Positions 16,075 through 26,540 of a stretch of DNA of 64,000 bases are shown piece by piece (the first letter of the stretch is position 1; the number at the start of each line of letters is the position of its first letter). The stretch is taken from the NCBI GenBank assembly GCA_000514715.1, contig AZWL01000017.1, positions 102,385-166,384 of the forward strand. Reading direction: 5' to 3'. The notes under the pieces were generated by a model. It worked only from the letters and a program-made list of their open reading frames with translations. It had not been told where the DNA came from and did not search any database. The DNA is from Streptomyces sp. CNH099. Its GTDB lineage: Bacteria; Actinomycetota; Actinomycetes; Streptomycetales; Streptomycetaceae. A program made the position numbers and the translations under genes.

Positions 16075-16095
16075 CTTGAGCCTGACCAGCTCAAG
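16075..16095 (+). promoter_or_regulatory. HAIR element 2 (HspR operator) upstream of dnaK
   Basis: CTTGAGC-N7-GCTCAAG is a perfect inverted repeat with the HAIR spacing, 33 bases before the dnaK ATG. Two spaced sites suggest cooperative HspR repression, as known for streptomycete dnaK promoters. Confidence 0.85.
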
Positions 16096-16127
16096 GCAGA
16101 GCATCTGTGATCCGGAGGATAGACAAC

Positions 16128-17998
<1,871 letters not shown>

Positions 17999-18002
<4 letters not shown>

Positions 18003-18793
18003 CGGAGGAGACCCCGGGCTTCGAGGAGAAGCCCGACGTCCCCACCGACGCAGAGACAGCGGAGGCGCAGCCGCCCGGCGCCCGGCGCACCGACGGAGCC
18101 GGTCCGGACACCGCCGGCAACGGGAACGGGGACGCGAACAGCCCGCTTGCGGGTCGTCTGGACGAGACCCGCAAGGCGCTCGACGAGCGGACGAAGGACC
18201 TGCAGCGGCTGCAGGCGGAGTACCAGAACTACCGCCGGCGGGTGGAGCGGGACCGGGTCGCGGTCAAGGAGATCGCGGTCGCCAACCTGCTCACCGAGCT
18301 GCTGCCGGTGCTCGACGACATCGGCCGGGCCCGGGACCACGAGGAGCTGGTCGGCGGGTTCAAGTCGGTCGCCGAGTCGCTGGAGACCGTCGTGGCCAAG
18401 ATGGGCCTCATGCAGTTCGGCAAGGAGGGCGAGCCCTTCGACCCGCTGATCCACGAGGCGCTGATGCACAGCTACTCGCCGGATGTGACCGAGACGACGT
18501 GCGTGCAGATTCTGCAGCCTGGGTATCGGATCGGCGAGCGTACGATCCGCCCCGCGCGGGTCGCGGTGGCGGAGCCGCAGCCGGGTGCGTCGGCGTCGGG
18601 TCCGGGTGCGGCGCCGCAGGGCACGGAGGGCGAGCGGCCGGACGGGAAGCAGGCCGACGCGGACGACGGCGGGCCGGCGTCCGCCGGCGCCGGGGACGCC
18701 GGCGGCCCGGACGGCTCCGGTTCCGCGCGACCGGGCGGGTCGGCCGACGCCGCCGGGGGAGAGACGGACAGCGGTGGCCCGGACGAGGGGTGA
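17999..18793 (+). CDS. grpE: nucleotide exchange factor GrpE
   Basis: A 264-residue protein, longer than the usual 180-210, because of disordered acidic tails at both ends. The core (about 45-185) shows the GrpE coiled coil (LDERTKDLQRLQAEYQNYRR) and the beta-wing (MGLMQFGKEGEPFDPLIHEA, then VQILQPGYRIGERTIRPARV). It releases ADP from DnaK. The GTG start overlaps the dnaK stop by four bases. The Gly/Ala/Asp C-terminal extension (about 190-264) is low-complexity and of no known function. It is cotranscribed with dnaK and dnaJ under HspR control. Confidence 0.97.
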
Positions 18794-18835
18794 CGCCGTA
18801 GCAGCCGCCGAGGGACGAGAGGAGGGACGCCGGGA

Positions 18836-20020
18836 GTGAGTACGAAGGACTTCATCGAGAAGGACTACTACAAGGTTCTCGGCGTCCCGAAGGACGCCAC
18901 CGAGGCCGAGATCAAGAAGGCGTACCGCAAGCTCGCCCGGCAGTACCACCCGGACGCCAACAAGGGCGACGCGGCGGCCGAGGAGCGCTTCAAGGAGGTC
19001 TCCGAGGCCAACGACGTACTCGGCGACCCCAAGCGGCGCAAGGAGTACGACGAGGCGCGCACCCTCTTCGGCAACGGCGGGTTCCGGCCCGGCCCGGGCG
19101 CCGGCGGCGGCTCGTTCAACTTCGACCTCGGCGACCTCTTCGGCGGCTCGGGCCCCGGACCCGGCGGCGCCGGCGGCCAGACGACCACCGGCGGCTTCGG
19201 CGGCGGCCTCGGCGACGTCTTCGGCGGGCTGTTCAACCGCGGCGGGCGTACGCAGCCGCGCCGCGGCCAGGACATCGAGTCGGAGGTCACGCTCAGCTTC
19301 ACGGAGGCCATCGAGGGCGCCACGGTGCCGCTGCGGATGTCGTCGTCGGCGCCCTGCAAGACGTGCGCCGGCACGGGCGACAAGAACGGCTCCCCGCGGG
19401 TCTGCCCGACCTGCGTGGGCACCGGTCAGGTCTCCCGCGGCGGCGGTGGCGGCTTCTCGCTGACCGACCCGTGCGTGGACTGCAAGGGCCGCGGACTCAT
19501 CGCCCAGGACCCCTGCGACGTCTGCAAGGGCAGCGGCCGCGCCAAGTCGTCCCGTACGATGCAGGTCCGCATCCCCGCGGGGGTGCAGGACGGGCAGCGG
19601 ATACGGCTGCGCGGCAAGGGCGGCCCGGGCGAGCGCGGCGGACCCGGCGGCGACCTGTACGTCGTCGTCCACGTCGACGGCCACCCGGTCTTCGGCCGCA
19701 AGGGCGACAACCTGCTGGTGACGGTCCCCGTCACCTTCCCGGAGGCGGCCCTCGGCGCGGAGATCAAGGTGCCCACGCTCGGCGGCCCGCCGGTCACCCT
19801 GAAGCTGCCGCCGGGCACCCCCAACGGACGTACGATGCGCGCCCGCGGCAAGGGCGCCGTCCGCAAGGACGGCACGCGCGGGGATCTGCTCGTCACCGTC
19901 GAGGTGGCGGTGCCGAAGGAGACGGACGGAACGGCGCGCGAGTCGCTGGAGTCGTACCGGAAGGCGACCGTGGGTGAGGACCCGCGCGCGGAGCTGTTCA
20001 AGGCCGCGAAGGGAGCTTGA
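18836..20020 (+). CDS. dnaJ: chaperone DnaJ (Hsp40, type I)
   Basis: A 394-residue type I J-protein. The J domain (about 10-75) has the HPD motif at residues 38-40 that stimulates DnaK ATPase. A Gly/Phe-rich linker (about 80-140) follows. The zinc-binding domain has four C-x2-C-x-G-x-G repeats: CKTCAGTG, CPTCVGTG, CVDCKGRG and CDVCKGSG (about 174-235). The C-terminal substrate-binding barrels complete it. The GTG start at 18836 lies 42 bases after grpE. Its stop overlaps the hspR start region, giving the classical streptomycete dnaK-grpE-dnaJ-hspR operon. Confidence 0.97.
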   Translation: MSTKDFIEKDYYKVLGVPKDATEAEIKKAYRKLARQYHPDANKGDAAAEERFKEVSEANDVLGDPKRRKEYDEARTLFGNGGFRPGPGAGGGSFNFDLGDLFGGSGPGPGGAGGQTTTGGFGGGLGDVFGGLFNRGGRTQPRRGQDIESEVTLSFTEAIEGATVPLRMSSSAPCKTCAGTGDKNGSPRVCPTCVGTGQVSRGGGGGFSLTDPCVDCKGRGLIAQDPCDVCKGSGRAKSSRTMQVRIPAGVQDGQRIRLRGKGGPGERGGPGGDLYVVVHVDGHPVFGRKGDNLLVTVPVTFPEAALGAEIKVPTLGGPPVTLKLPPGTPNGRTMRARGKGAVRKDGTRGDLLVTVEVAVPKETDGTARESLESYRKATVGEDPRAELFKAAKGA

Positions 20021-20025
20021 CGACG

Positions 20026-20496
20026 ATGGACGGCAGGAACGGCGGACGCGGCGGCGCGGGCGGCCGCAACCCGTACGAGCTGACCGAGGAGACGCCGGTC
20101 TACGTCATCTCCGTGGCCGCCGAACTCTCGGGCCTGCACCCGCAGACCCTCCGCCAGTACGACCGCCTCGGCCTGGTCTCCCCGGACCGCACGGCCGGGC
20201 GCGGCCGGCGGTACTCGGCCCGGGACATCGCGCTGCTGCGGCAGGTGCAGGCGCTCAGCCAGGACGAGGGCGTCAACCTGGCCGGGATCAAGCGGATCAT
20301 CGAGCTGGAGACGCAGGTCGCGGCGCTGCAGGCGAAGGTGGCGGAGCTGACGGACGCGCTGGACGGCGCGGCGTCGGCGATGGCGCAGCGGGAGGCGCAG
20401 GTGCACGCGTCGTACCGGCGGGATCTCGTGCCGTACCAGCAGGTGCAGCAGACGAGTGCGCTGGTGGTGTGGAAGCCGAAGAACAGGCGGAACTGA
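20026..20496 (+). CDS. hspR: heat shock repressor HspR (MerR family)
   Basis: A 156-residue MerR-type regulator. The winged helix-turn-helix spans about residues 20-90 (VISVAAELSGLHPQTLRQYD, then RLGLVSPDRTAGRGRRYSAR). A coiled-coil dimerisation helix (LETQVAALQAKVAELTDALD) follows. HspR binds HAIR sites and needs DnaK as co-repressor; sites are present before dnaK here and before clpB. The frame also has a TTG at 20017 overlapping the dnaJ stop. The ATG at 20026 with GGGAG about 10 bases upstream is preferred. It converges on the NACHT gene with only nine bases between stops. Confidence 0.95.
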   Translation: MDGRNGGRGGAGGRNPYELTEETPVYVISVAAELSGLHPQTLRQYDRLGLVSPDRTAGRGRRYSARDIALLRQVQALSQDEGVNLAGIKRIIELETQVAALQAKVAELTDALDGAASAMAQREAQVHASYRRDLVPYQQVQQTSALVVWKPKNRRN

Positions 20497-20505
20497 GCCT
20501 TCGGT

Positions 20506-23500
20506 TCAGTCGGGGAGGTAGGTGACCTCCACGTGGGGCGGGAGCCCGGCGTGGAGGTCTCTCATGTGCTCCCGCAGGGTGACCGCGGCCAGCGAGCCGA
20601 GCCCGGCGAGCGGCGAGAGATCCGTGAAGCCGCCGAGGGGCAGGTCGAGTGCGAGGTGGTCGAGCTGCGGGAAGAGGCGGGGGAACCGGCTCAGGTCGAG
20701 CGCGGCGCCGGGCGGCCGGTCGTCGACCACGCCGAGGAACGTGACGCCCGGCAGGACGGCGTCGGCGGGAGCGACCCCCAGCAGGTCCGGCCGGCACCGC
20801 AGCCCTTTGAGCCGGCGGAGCGCGGCGAGGGCCGGCCAGTCGTCCGCGGAGCGCTCGTGCCGCCAGCCGAGGTAGAGGTACATGAGGTTGGCGTGTCTGG
20901 CCAGGGGCCGCAGGTCGGAGGTGTGGCCGGTCAGCAGGTTGAGCGTCGTCAGCTCCGGAAGCTCGGGCAGCGCGGCAAGGTCCAGCGGGCGCCGGCGCAA
21001 CGGCGAGAGGGACAGGTGGCGCAGCCGCGGGAGGGAGGCGAGGAGTTCCGGAACGCCGTCCGCCAGACCCGGCACCATGTCGAGGATCAGAGTGCGCAGC
21101 GGCAGCCCGGCCAGCGCCGAGGCGTCGCTGAGGCCGTCGCACTCGGTGAGCCGCAGATAGCGCAGCTCGCGCTGCTCGCGCAGGAAGTCCAGATCCGCGA
21201 GCCCCGGCTGACCGCGGATGATCAGTTCGGCCAGAGGGCTCACGGAGAGTTCTGCGCGCAGGCCCGGAGTCTCCAGCGGGCCGCGTACCTCGATCATCGG
21301 TCGGGAGCCCAGGCGCCGCAGGGCACGTAGCTCGGCGTCGGACGTGACGGTGAAGAACAGCAGGTCCGGGTCGAGCCGGGCGATGACCTCGGCCGCGTAC
21401 TGCGCTGTGTCGAAGCGGTGCCATGCCCAGGCGAGTTGGCGGCGCACGTCCAGCGAAGGGTGGGTGGCGTAGCGGGCGAGGAAGGCGATGGCGCGGTCCG
21501 ACTCCACGTAGGACGCGGCGACCGCGATCTTCTGCGCCGCCTCGTCCGGGACGTCCTCCGGGCCGGGCAGCAGGTCCAGCACCAGCGGCCCGGCCGCGCC
21601 GACCGCCCGCGCCTCCACCACCGTCCGGGGCGGGATCAGCGCCGCCGTCTCCCGCTCCACCGCCTCCCGCACCGCCGGGGCCAGCTCCGCCGCGTGCTCC
21701 AGGCAGGCGGCGGCCAGCAGCCGGATACGTACCCCCTCGACGCCCTCCCGCGCCCGCGCCGCCGCCAGCAGCTCCCGCAGGATCTCCTCGCGCTCCCGCG
21801 GGCGGGCCTGCGCGACCGCCATGCGGATGACGTCCTCCCACTGGTCGTCCGCGGCGTGCGCGGCCAGCACGCCGACGTCGCCCTCCTCCACGGCGGCGCG
21901 GGCGCCCAGGTAGTCCTGGAAGGTGCGGTGCACGAAGTCGACGGCGCCGGGGCCGGGTTCGCGGAGGAGGCCGCTGCGGTCGCGGAAATGCTCCAGCACG
22001 GCGCCCGCGTCGCCGAGGGCGGCGACGTCGGGGACGGCCGGGAGCGCGGCGGCGACGATGCTTTCGGCGCGGGCGCGGTCCAGTTCGGTGCGGCCGTTGC
22101 GGATCAGCCAGTACGCCAGGCGCTGGAGCACCTGCAGCTGGGGTTCCTCGCGCAGGTCGGGGACGGCCATGTCGCGCTCGCGGTCGCGGCGGGTGAGCAG
22201 CATCGACAGGGCGGCCTCGTACAGCTCCTTGCGCCCGCGCGGGAGGTGGCCGCGGCGGGCGCGGTTGAGCGCGCACATCAGGCCGCACATGAGCGGGTTG
22301 GTGGCGAGCCGGCCGAGGTCGGAGGTGTGCCGTACGGCGGCGGTGAGCTGCTCCTCGTACGCGGTGAGCTGCGCGTCGTCCGCGGCCGGGGCGCCGGTGG
22401 GCACGGCGGTGCGTACGGCGGCGTGCCAGCGGGCGATGAAGCCGGCGAGGTCGGCGGGGCGCATGGGGGCAAGGGTCAGCTCGGTGAAGCCGTCGGCCGC
22501 GAGCCAGTTCTCGACGACCGCGGAGGGGCGGGAGGTGACGAGCCAGCGGTTGCCGGGGAAGGCGTCGACGAGGTCGGAGAGCCAGCGGCGGGCGCGGTCG
22601 CGCTCGGCGCGCGGGACCTCGTCGATGCCGTCCACGAGGAGCAGCCCGCGGCCCGCGGCGAGCACCCGGTGCTCCCAGCCGTCGGGCTGGGCGCCGGCGA
22701 GGGGACTGCCGGTGGCGGCGAGGAAGTCGCGGGGGGCGGGCAGACGCTCGCCGTGCCGCGTGAGGGTGCGCAGCGGGAGGACGAAGGGGACGCGGCCGGC
22801 GAGGTAGTCCATGCCGTGTTCGGCCGCGGTGCCGGCACGGGTGGCGGAGAGGGCGAGCCACTGCACGAGGGTGGTCTTGCCGGAGCCGGCGGCGCCGCGC
22901 AGGAGGACGCGCTCGTGGGTGGCGAGGGCCTGGTCGGCGGGGATGGCGGGCTCGGGGAGGGGGGCGGCGTCGTCGCCGAAGTCCTGGAGGCCCCCGATAT
23001 TGCTGTACGGGAGCGGCTCGTACGACGGGGAACCGGAAGCCTCCAGCCGCAGGTACGCCACGTCCAGAGGCCACTCCGCGGGCGAGTCGGCGAGGTCGGC
23101 GCCGTAGATGGTGAGCTTGCCGTGCTTCTTCGCCGTGTACGTGAAGTAGTCGCGCTCGAAGGCCGCGTCGCGGGCGGCGGGGAGGGGCGTACGGGCGATG
23201 AGGGCGTCGAGGCGGGCGATCTGCTCCGCCTGGCGGCGGGACTGCTCCACGAGGGTGCGCGCGACGAAGGTGGAGCGCTGGCTGAAGAAGTGGAGGATGT
23301 GCAGGCAGGCGGTGTCGAGGAGGGCGTCGTGGAAGTAGGCGGCGTCCGCGGACAGTTCGCGCGCGGGGGCGCCGCCGCCGCTGCGCGCGGCGGTCTGCCG
23401 CAGCCGGCGGGCGAGCGCTTCGGGGCCGAGCTGGACGGCCTGGACGTCGTCCAGGTCGAGGTCGCCGAGGGCGGCGAGGCTGCGGGCGAGCGCGTCCGCG

Positions 23501-23793
23501 ACGGCGCCGGCCTCGTCGTCCCCGACGGCCGCCTCGCGCCGGTCGCGCGCACCGGCCTGCCCGCCGGCGTCGGGGAGGGCGCGCCGTACGAGCGTGTCCG
23601 CGAGCTTCCGCAGCTCCCCCTCCTCCAACTCCCGCCGCTCCCCCCGGAACGACACCAGCGCCGCCATCCGCACCGGCCGCCCCACCAGCCCGGCCCCGGG
23701 CCCCTCGCTGCGGAACAGCCGCCGGACCAGGGGCGCGACGACGGTGGAGGCGAGCCTGACGCCGACGGCCGTGGGTTCCATGCGGCCGACCAT
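20506..23793 (-). CDS. NACHT NTPase with leucine-rich repeats (bacterial NLR-like protein)
   Basis: A 1095-residue STAND NTPase. Residues about 1-290 are an alpha-helical N-terminal region of the kind found in actinobacterial NACHT proteins (NNH-like). The NACHT module has Walker A GAAGSGKTTL (about 299-308) and an acidic Walker B LLLVDGIDEVP (about 381-391) typical of NACHT. A sensor and winged-helix section (FVHRTFQDYLGARAAVEE) follows. An armadillo/HEAT-like section leads into a leucine-rich repeat C-terminus from about residue 850 (LRYLRLTECDGLSDASALAG, LRHLSLSPLRRRPLDLAALP). By family it would oligomerise after ligand sensing; several bacterial NACHT proteins defend against phage. No nuclease or pore effector is obvious. 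ATG 23793 or 23781 could be the start; neither has a clear ribosome binding site. Confidence 0.93.
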   Translation of the reverse strand: MVGRMEPTAVGVRLASTVVAPLVRRLFRSEGPGAGLVGRPVRMAALVSFRGERRELEEGELRKLADTLVRRALPDAGGQAGARDRREAAVGDDEAGAVADALARSLAALGDLDLDDVQAVQLGPEALARRLRQTAARSGGGAPARELSADAAYFHDALLDTACLHILHFFSQRSTFVARTLVEQSRRQAEQIARLDALIARTPLPAARDAAFERDYFTYTAKKHGKLTIYGADLADSPAEWPLDVAYLRLEASGSPSYEPLPYSNIGGLQDFGDDAAPLPEPAIPADQALATHERVLLRGAAGSGKTTLVQWLALSATRAGTAAEHGMDYLAGRVPFVLPLRTLTRHGERLPAPRDFLAATGSPLAGAQPDGWEHRVLAAGRGLLLVDGIDEVPRAERDRARRWLSDLVDAFPGNRWLVTSRPSAVVENWLAADGFTELTLAPMRPADLAGFIARWHAAVRTAVPTGAPAADDAQLTAYEEQLTAAVRHTSDLGRLATNPLMCGLMCALNRARRGHLPRGRKELYEAALSMLLTRRDRERDMAVPDLREEPQLQVLQRLAYWLIRNGRTELDRARAESIVAAALPAVPDVAALGDAGAVLEHFRDRSGLLREPGPGAVDFVHRTFQDYLGARAAVEEGDVGVLAAHAADDQWEDVIRMAVAQARPREREEILRELLAAARAREGVEGVRIRLLAAACLEHAAELAPAVREAVERETAALIPPRTVVEARAVGAAGPLVLDLLPGPEDVPDEAAQKIAVAASYVESDRAIAFLARYATHPSLDVRRQLAWAWHRFDTAQYAAEVIARLDPDLLFFTVTSDAELRALRRLGSRPMIEVRGPLETPGLRAELSVSPLAELIIRGQPGLADLDFLREQRELRYLRLTECDGLSDASALAGLPLRTLILDMVPGLADGVPELLASLPRLRHLSLSPLRRRPLDLAALPELPELTTLNLLTGHTSDLRPLARHANLMYLYLGWRHERSADDWPALAALRRLKGLRCRPDLLGVAPADAVLPGVTFLGVVDDRPPGAALDLSRFPRLFPQLDHLALDLPLGGFTDLSPLAGLGSLAAVTLREHMRDLHAGLPPHVEVTYLPD

Positions 23794-23952
23794 ATAGCGG
23801 GCGGCGCGGGGTCACCGGCAGTGTTCGCCGAAGGACTGTTTTGTGCAGTTATGTACAGCCTCATCATCATGAACTTCAGGAAGATGATGCTGGGTTCGGG
23901 TGGAGTTGATACGGACAGTGAGCCAATGTGCTGTTACGGACGGGGGGAGAGG
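23794..23952. promoter_or_regulatory. divergent promoter region of the NACHT and LuxR-HTH genes
   Basis: Lower in G+C than its surroundings. It contains CATCATC (23862-23868) and GATGATG (23883-23889) as an inverted repeat with a 14-base spacer. Inside lies TTCAGGAAGATGATGC (23875-23890). Fifteen of those 16 bases recur at 27568-27583, upstream of the peptide gene. It may be an operator for the LuxR-type regulators. Confidence 0.5.
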
Positions 23953-24318
23953 ATGCCGAACGTAGTCACGTACGGCCCAGTTGGTCCGGGAGTTCATACA
24001 GTGAAGTCTCACGGTTCGGGCACTACGGCGCGAGAAGCTCCACCGGTCGGTCTCGCGCTGCTCTCCGATCGGGAACGGGAGGTGCTGCTGCTGCTCGCCG
24101 ACGGCCCGACCAACCGCCGGCTCGCGTCGCAGCTGGGGGTGGCGGAGAGAACGGTACGCGCACATCTGACGAACATCTGCCGCAAGCTGAACGTGGAGTC
24201 CCGCGTGCAGGCCGCGCTGGTCGGTGACCGCAACAGGCGGGCGCTGCTGCCGGGCGTGGCGGGCGCGGACCGCCTTGCCGCAAGAGGCAATAGCCGGTGC
24301 CCGATGGTTCATGAATGA
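23953..24318 (+). CDS. single-domain LuxR-type HTH protein
   Basis: A 121-residue protein. A non-conserved N-terminal about 35 residues is followed by a GerE/LuxR helix-turn-helix (LALLSDREREVLLLLADGPT, then NRRLASQLGVAERTVRAHLT and NICRKLNVESRVQAAL). It has no receiver or ligand domain. GGGGGAGAGG lies immediately before the ATG at 23953. It is divergent from the NACHT gene and faces three larger LuxR-HTH regulators, so it may belong to the same circuit. Stand-alone LuxR HTH proteins in Streptomyces are often pathway or stress regulators; its target is unknown. Confidence 0.88.
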   Translation: MPNVVTYGPVGPGVHTVKSHGSGTTAREAPPVGLALLSDREREVLLLLADGPTNRRLASQLGVAERTVRAHLTNICRKLNVESRVQAALVGDRNRRALLPGVAGADRLAARGNSRCPMVHE

Positions 24319-24482
24319 TGAGGGCGAGTGCCCACCGGGGCCCGCGGGCGCGAACTGCCAACGCAGCCCGCGGCCCCCTGCGGCACCCCTCGGACGGAGC
24401 GCTGGTGTGTTCGCTTCCCGGCCTCATACACACCAGCGCCTCCGTTCCCCCGGCCCCGGCTCCCGGCCCCGCCCGGCGGCCG

Positions 24483-25448
24483 TCAGCCGCCGTCGACGAT
24501 GCCGGAGCGGGCGAGCAGGAAGCCGAGCTGGGTGCGGCTGTCGCTGCCGAGCGCCGTGCTGAGCCTGGCGATGTGCCCGCGGCAGGTGCGGACGTTCATG
24601 CCGAGGCGGCGCGCGATGGCCTCGTCGAGGTGGCCTTCGACAAGGAGCTGCGCGATCTTCTGCTGGACGCCGGTGATGCCCGGCGGAGTGTCCCGGTAGG
24701 GAACCGGGCGCTCCCATGGGACGGCGATCTGCCAGAACCGTTCGAAGACGCTGACCAGGTACCACACCAGACCGGGGTGCCGGATCTCCAGTGCCGTCTC
24801 GCGGTCGGGTTGCGCGGGTACGAACGCGACGGCCCGATCGATGATGAGGAGCCTCTCCGCGGTCTCCTCCATGGTGCGCACTTCCAGGCCGGTGTCCTTG
24901 AGGCCGTCCAGATACGCGAGCGTGGCGGGATGGTGCCGGTAGGTGTGGTTGTACAGGGTCTGCTGCGTGACGCCACGTTCGTGTAGCTCCCGGACCCTTT
25001 GTGCGGTCGCGCGAATCTTCTCGGCGGTCCGGTTGGGCCGGCCGCTCGCGGGCTGGATCGCGAGGAACTCCTCGGTGGCGTCGTCGAGGGCACGCAGCAG
25101 CGCGGCCTCGATCTCGTCCTTCCCCTTCCAGACCGTGAGCAAGGGCGAGGCTGTCTCCCCCTGGGCGAACGTGGTGAGTTGCTCGACGGTACCCGCCAGT
25201 GCGGCGGCGAACCGCCGATACTCGGACAACTCGCGTTCCAGCGGGCGGACGAGGTCGGCGACCGCCTCGGACGGCTGTACCGGTACGAGCCAGTGCGGAT
25301 CGCCGGGGTCGGGGCGCAGGAGACCGGTGTCGACCAGGCAGGGTGCGGAACCCGTGGCCTCGTGGGAGAGTACGCCGGCGCGTAACGCAGAGGTGTAGAG
25401 CCTTCTGCCCATGTCGCAGAGGGTGCTTTCAGGGTGGGGGTGCTCCAT
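24483..25448 (-). CDS. LuxR-HTH regulator, paralog 1 of a tandem triplet
   Basis: A 321-residue protein, exactly the length of its neighbour at 25569. The N-terminal half is a conserved segment (MGRRLYTSALRAGVLSHEAT, then PCLVDTGLLRPDPGD) resembling the winged-helix start of TrmB-like regulators. The middle has the pattern EEFLAIQPASGRPNRTAEKI and LLIIDRAVAFVPAQPDRETA, like the phospholipase D-like sensor of TrmB proteins. The C-terminus is a LuxR HTH (about 255-315, QQKIAQLLVEGHLDEAIARR). The frame opens at 25565, but alignment with the two paralogs puts the start at MEHPHPES (25448), with AGGAG upstream. About 120 bases separate it from paralog 2. Effector is unknown. Confidence 0.85.
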   Translation of the reverse strand: MEHPHPESTLCDMGRRLYTSALRAGVLSHEATGSAPCLVDTGLLRPDPGDPHWLVPVQPSEAVADLVRPLERELSEYRRFAAALAGTVEQLTTFAQGETASPLLTVWKGKDEIEAALLRALDDATEEFLAIQPASGRPNRTAEKIRATAQRVRELHERGVTQQTLYNHTYRHHPATLAYLDGLKDTGLEVRTMEETAERLLIIDRAVAFVPAQPDRETALEIRHPGLVWYLVSVFERFWQIAVPWERPVPYRDTPPGITGVQQKIAQLLVEGHLDEAIARRLGMNVRTCRGHIARLSTALGSDSRTQLGFLLARSGIVDGG

Positions 25449-25568
25449 GCTGCCAGGTCTCCTAGGGCGGGAGTGGCCGGTGAGCGGCTGTGGGGGCTCG
25501 GCATCTGACACCGGCCAAAGTGGCTTTGTGACCTCCGCAGAGGCCTGGGCCTGGTCGTGCGCCATTTG

Positions 25569-26534
25569 TCACGGCTCCTCAAGGATGCCGGAGCGGGCGA
25601 TCAGGTACCCGAGTTGGGTGCGGCTGGTGCTGCCGAGGAGGGTGGCCAGTCGGGCGGTATGCGCGCGGCAGGTGCGGACGCTGATGCCGAGTCGGCGCGC
25701 GATGGCCTCGTCGAGGTGGCCCTCCACGAGCAGACGGGCGATACTGCGCTGGACCCCGCTGACGCCTTCCGGGCTGGATTCGGCGTACGCGGCTTTCTCG
25801 ATGGGGGTGGCGATCTGCCAGAACTGGTCGAATGCGCCGGCGAGATAGCCGACCAGGCCGGGATGACGGACTTCCAGGGCGACCTGGCGGTCTGGCTGGG
25901 CGGGGATGTACGCCACTTTCCGGTCGATGATGATCAACCGCTCGATGACCTCCTCAAGCGTGCGCACCTGCACCCGTTGCGGCCCGACGAACCGCAGGTA
26001 TGCCCGAGTGAGCGGTGCGTCCCTGGCCACGTGCTGATAGAGCGTGCGCATGCTGACGTCTCGGTCGATGAGGGGGCGTACCCGGCGTAGCGCCTCGCCC
26101 AGAGCGCGTGCGCCACGGGCCGCCTCCGGTTGCACCGTCAGCAGTTCTTCGGCGCAGTCGGTCACCGCTCGGTCCAGTGCCGCGTTGATCGTGCCGAGTC
26201 CTTCCAGGACGGTTGCCGGGGAGTGGAGTGAGGACTGGACGCTGATGTCGGTGAAACGGCTGAACGCATGGGCGAGTTGCACCGCTTTGCGTTGTCGCTC
26301 GCGGATACCTTGTTCGAGTGACTGGAGCAGGCCGGCCATGGCGTGCTGCGCGGGTATGGGGCGCAGCCACTCGCTGTTGTCGTGGTCGGGCTCCAGCAGG
26401 GCCAGGTCGATGAGGCACGGGGCGGCGGCCAGGACTTCGCGGGAGATGCCTCCGTCGCGTATGGCAGTGGCGTAGAGTTCCCGGCCGGCCGGGCACGGGT
26501 CGGCCGGGTCGTGCGGGTGTCCGTCGCTCGCCAT
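25569..26534 (-). CDS. LuxR-HTH regulator, paralog 2 of a tandem triplet
   Basis: A 321-residue paralog of the genes on either side. It shares the same three parts: the N-terminal block (GRELYATAIRDGGISREVLA), the central TrmB-like sensor pattern (ELLTVQPEAARGARALGEAL, LIIIDRKVAYIPAQPDRQVA) and the C-terminal LuxR HTH (VQRSIARLLVEGHLDEAIAR, RLGISVRTCRAHTARLATLL). It ends RSGILEEP, close to the RSGIVDGG and RSDILDRD ends of its neighbours. The stop of paralog 3 is seven bases upstream, so the two are almost certainly cotranscribed. The triplet probably arose by duplication and divergence; the central regions differ most and may set ligand specificity. Confidence 0.87.
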   Translation of the reverse strand: MASDGHPHDPADPCPAGRELYATAIRDGGISREVLAAAPCLIDLALLEPDHDNSEWLRPIPAQHAMAGLLQSLEQGIRERQRKAVQLAHAFSRFTDISVQSSLHSPATVLEGLGTINAALDRAVTDCAEELLTVQPEAARGARALGEALRRVRPLIDRDVSMRTLYQHVARDAPLTRAYLRFVGPQRVQVRTLEEVIERLIIIDRKVAYIPAQPDRQVALEVRHPGLVGYLAGAFDQFWQIATPIEKAAYAESSPEGVSGVQRSIARLLVEGHLDEAIARRLGISVRTCRAHTARLATLLGSTSRTQLGYLIARSGILEEP

Positions 26535-26540
26535 AGGTGA

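Noticed and set aside
20297..23815. 1172-codon minus-strand frame overlapping the NACHT gene
   Set aside because: It is the neighbouring frame of the NACHT gene, Arg/Pro-rich, without motifs, and also runs into hspR.
21418..23952. Upstream part of the long plus-strand frame leading into the LuxR-HTH gene
   Set aside because: Only the last 121 codons have HTH homology and a ribosome binding site; the rest is antisense to the NACHT gene.
24319..24482. Possible extra gene between the LuxR-HTH gene and regulator paralog 1
   Set aside because: The frames here are continuations of antisense text; the 164-base convergent gap holds only short G+C repeats.
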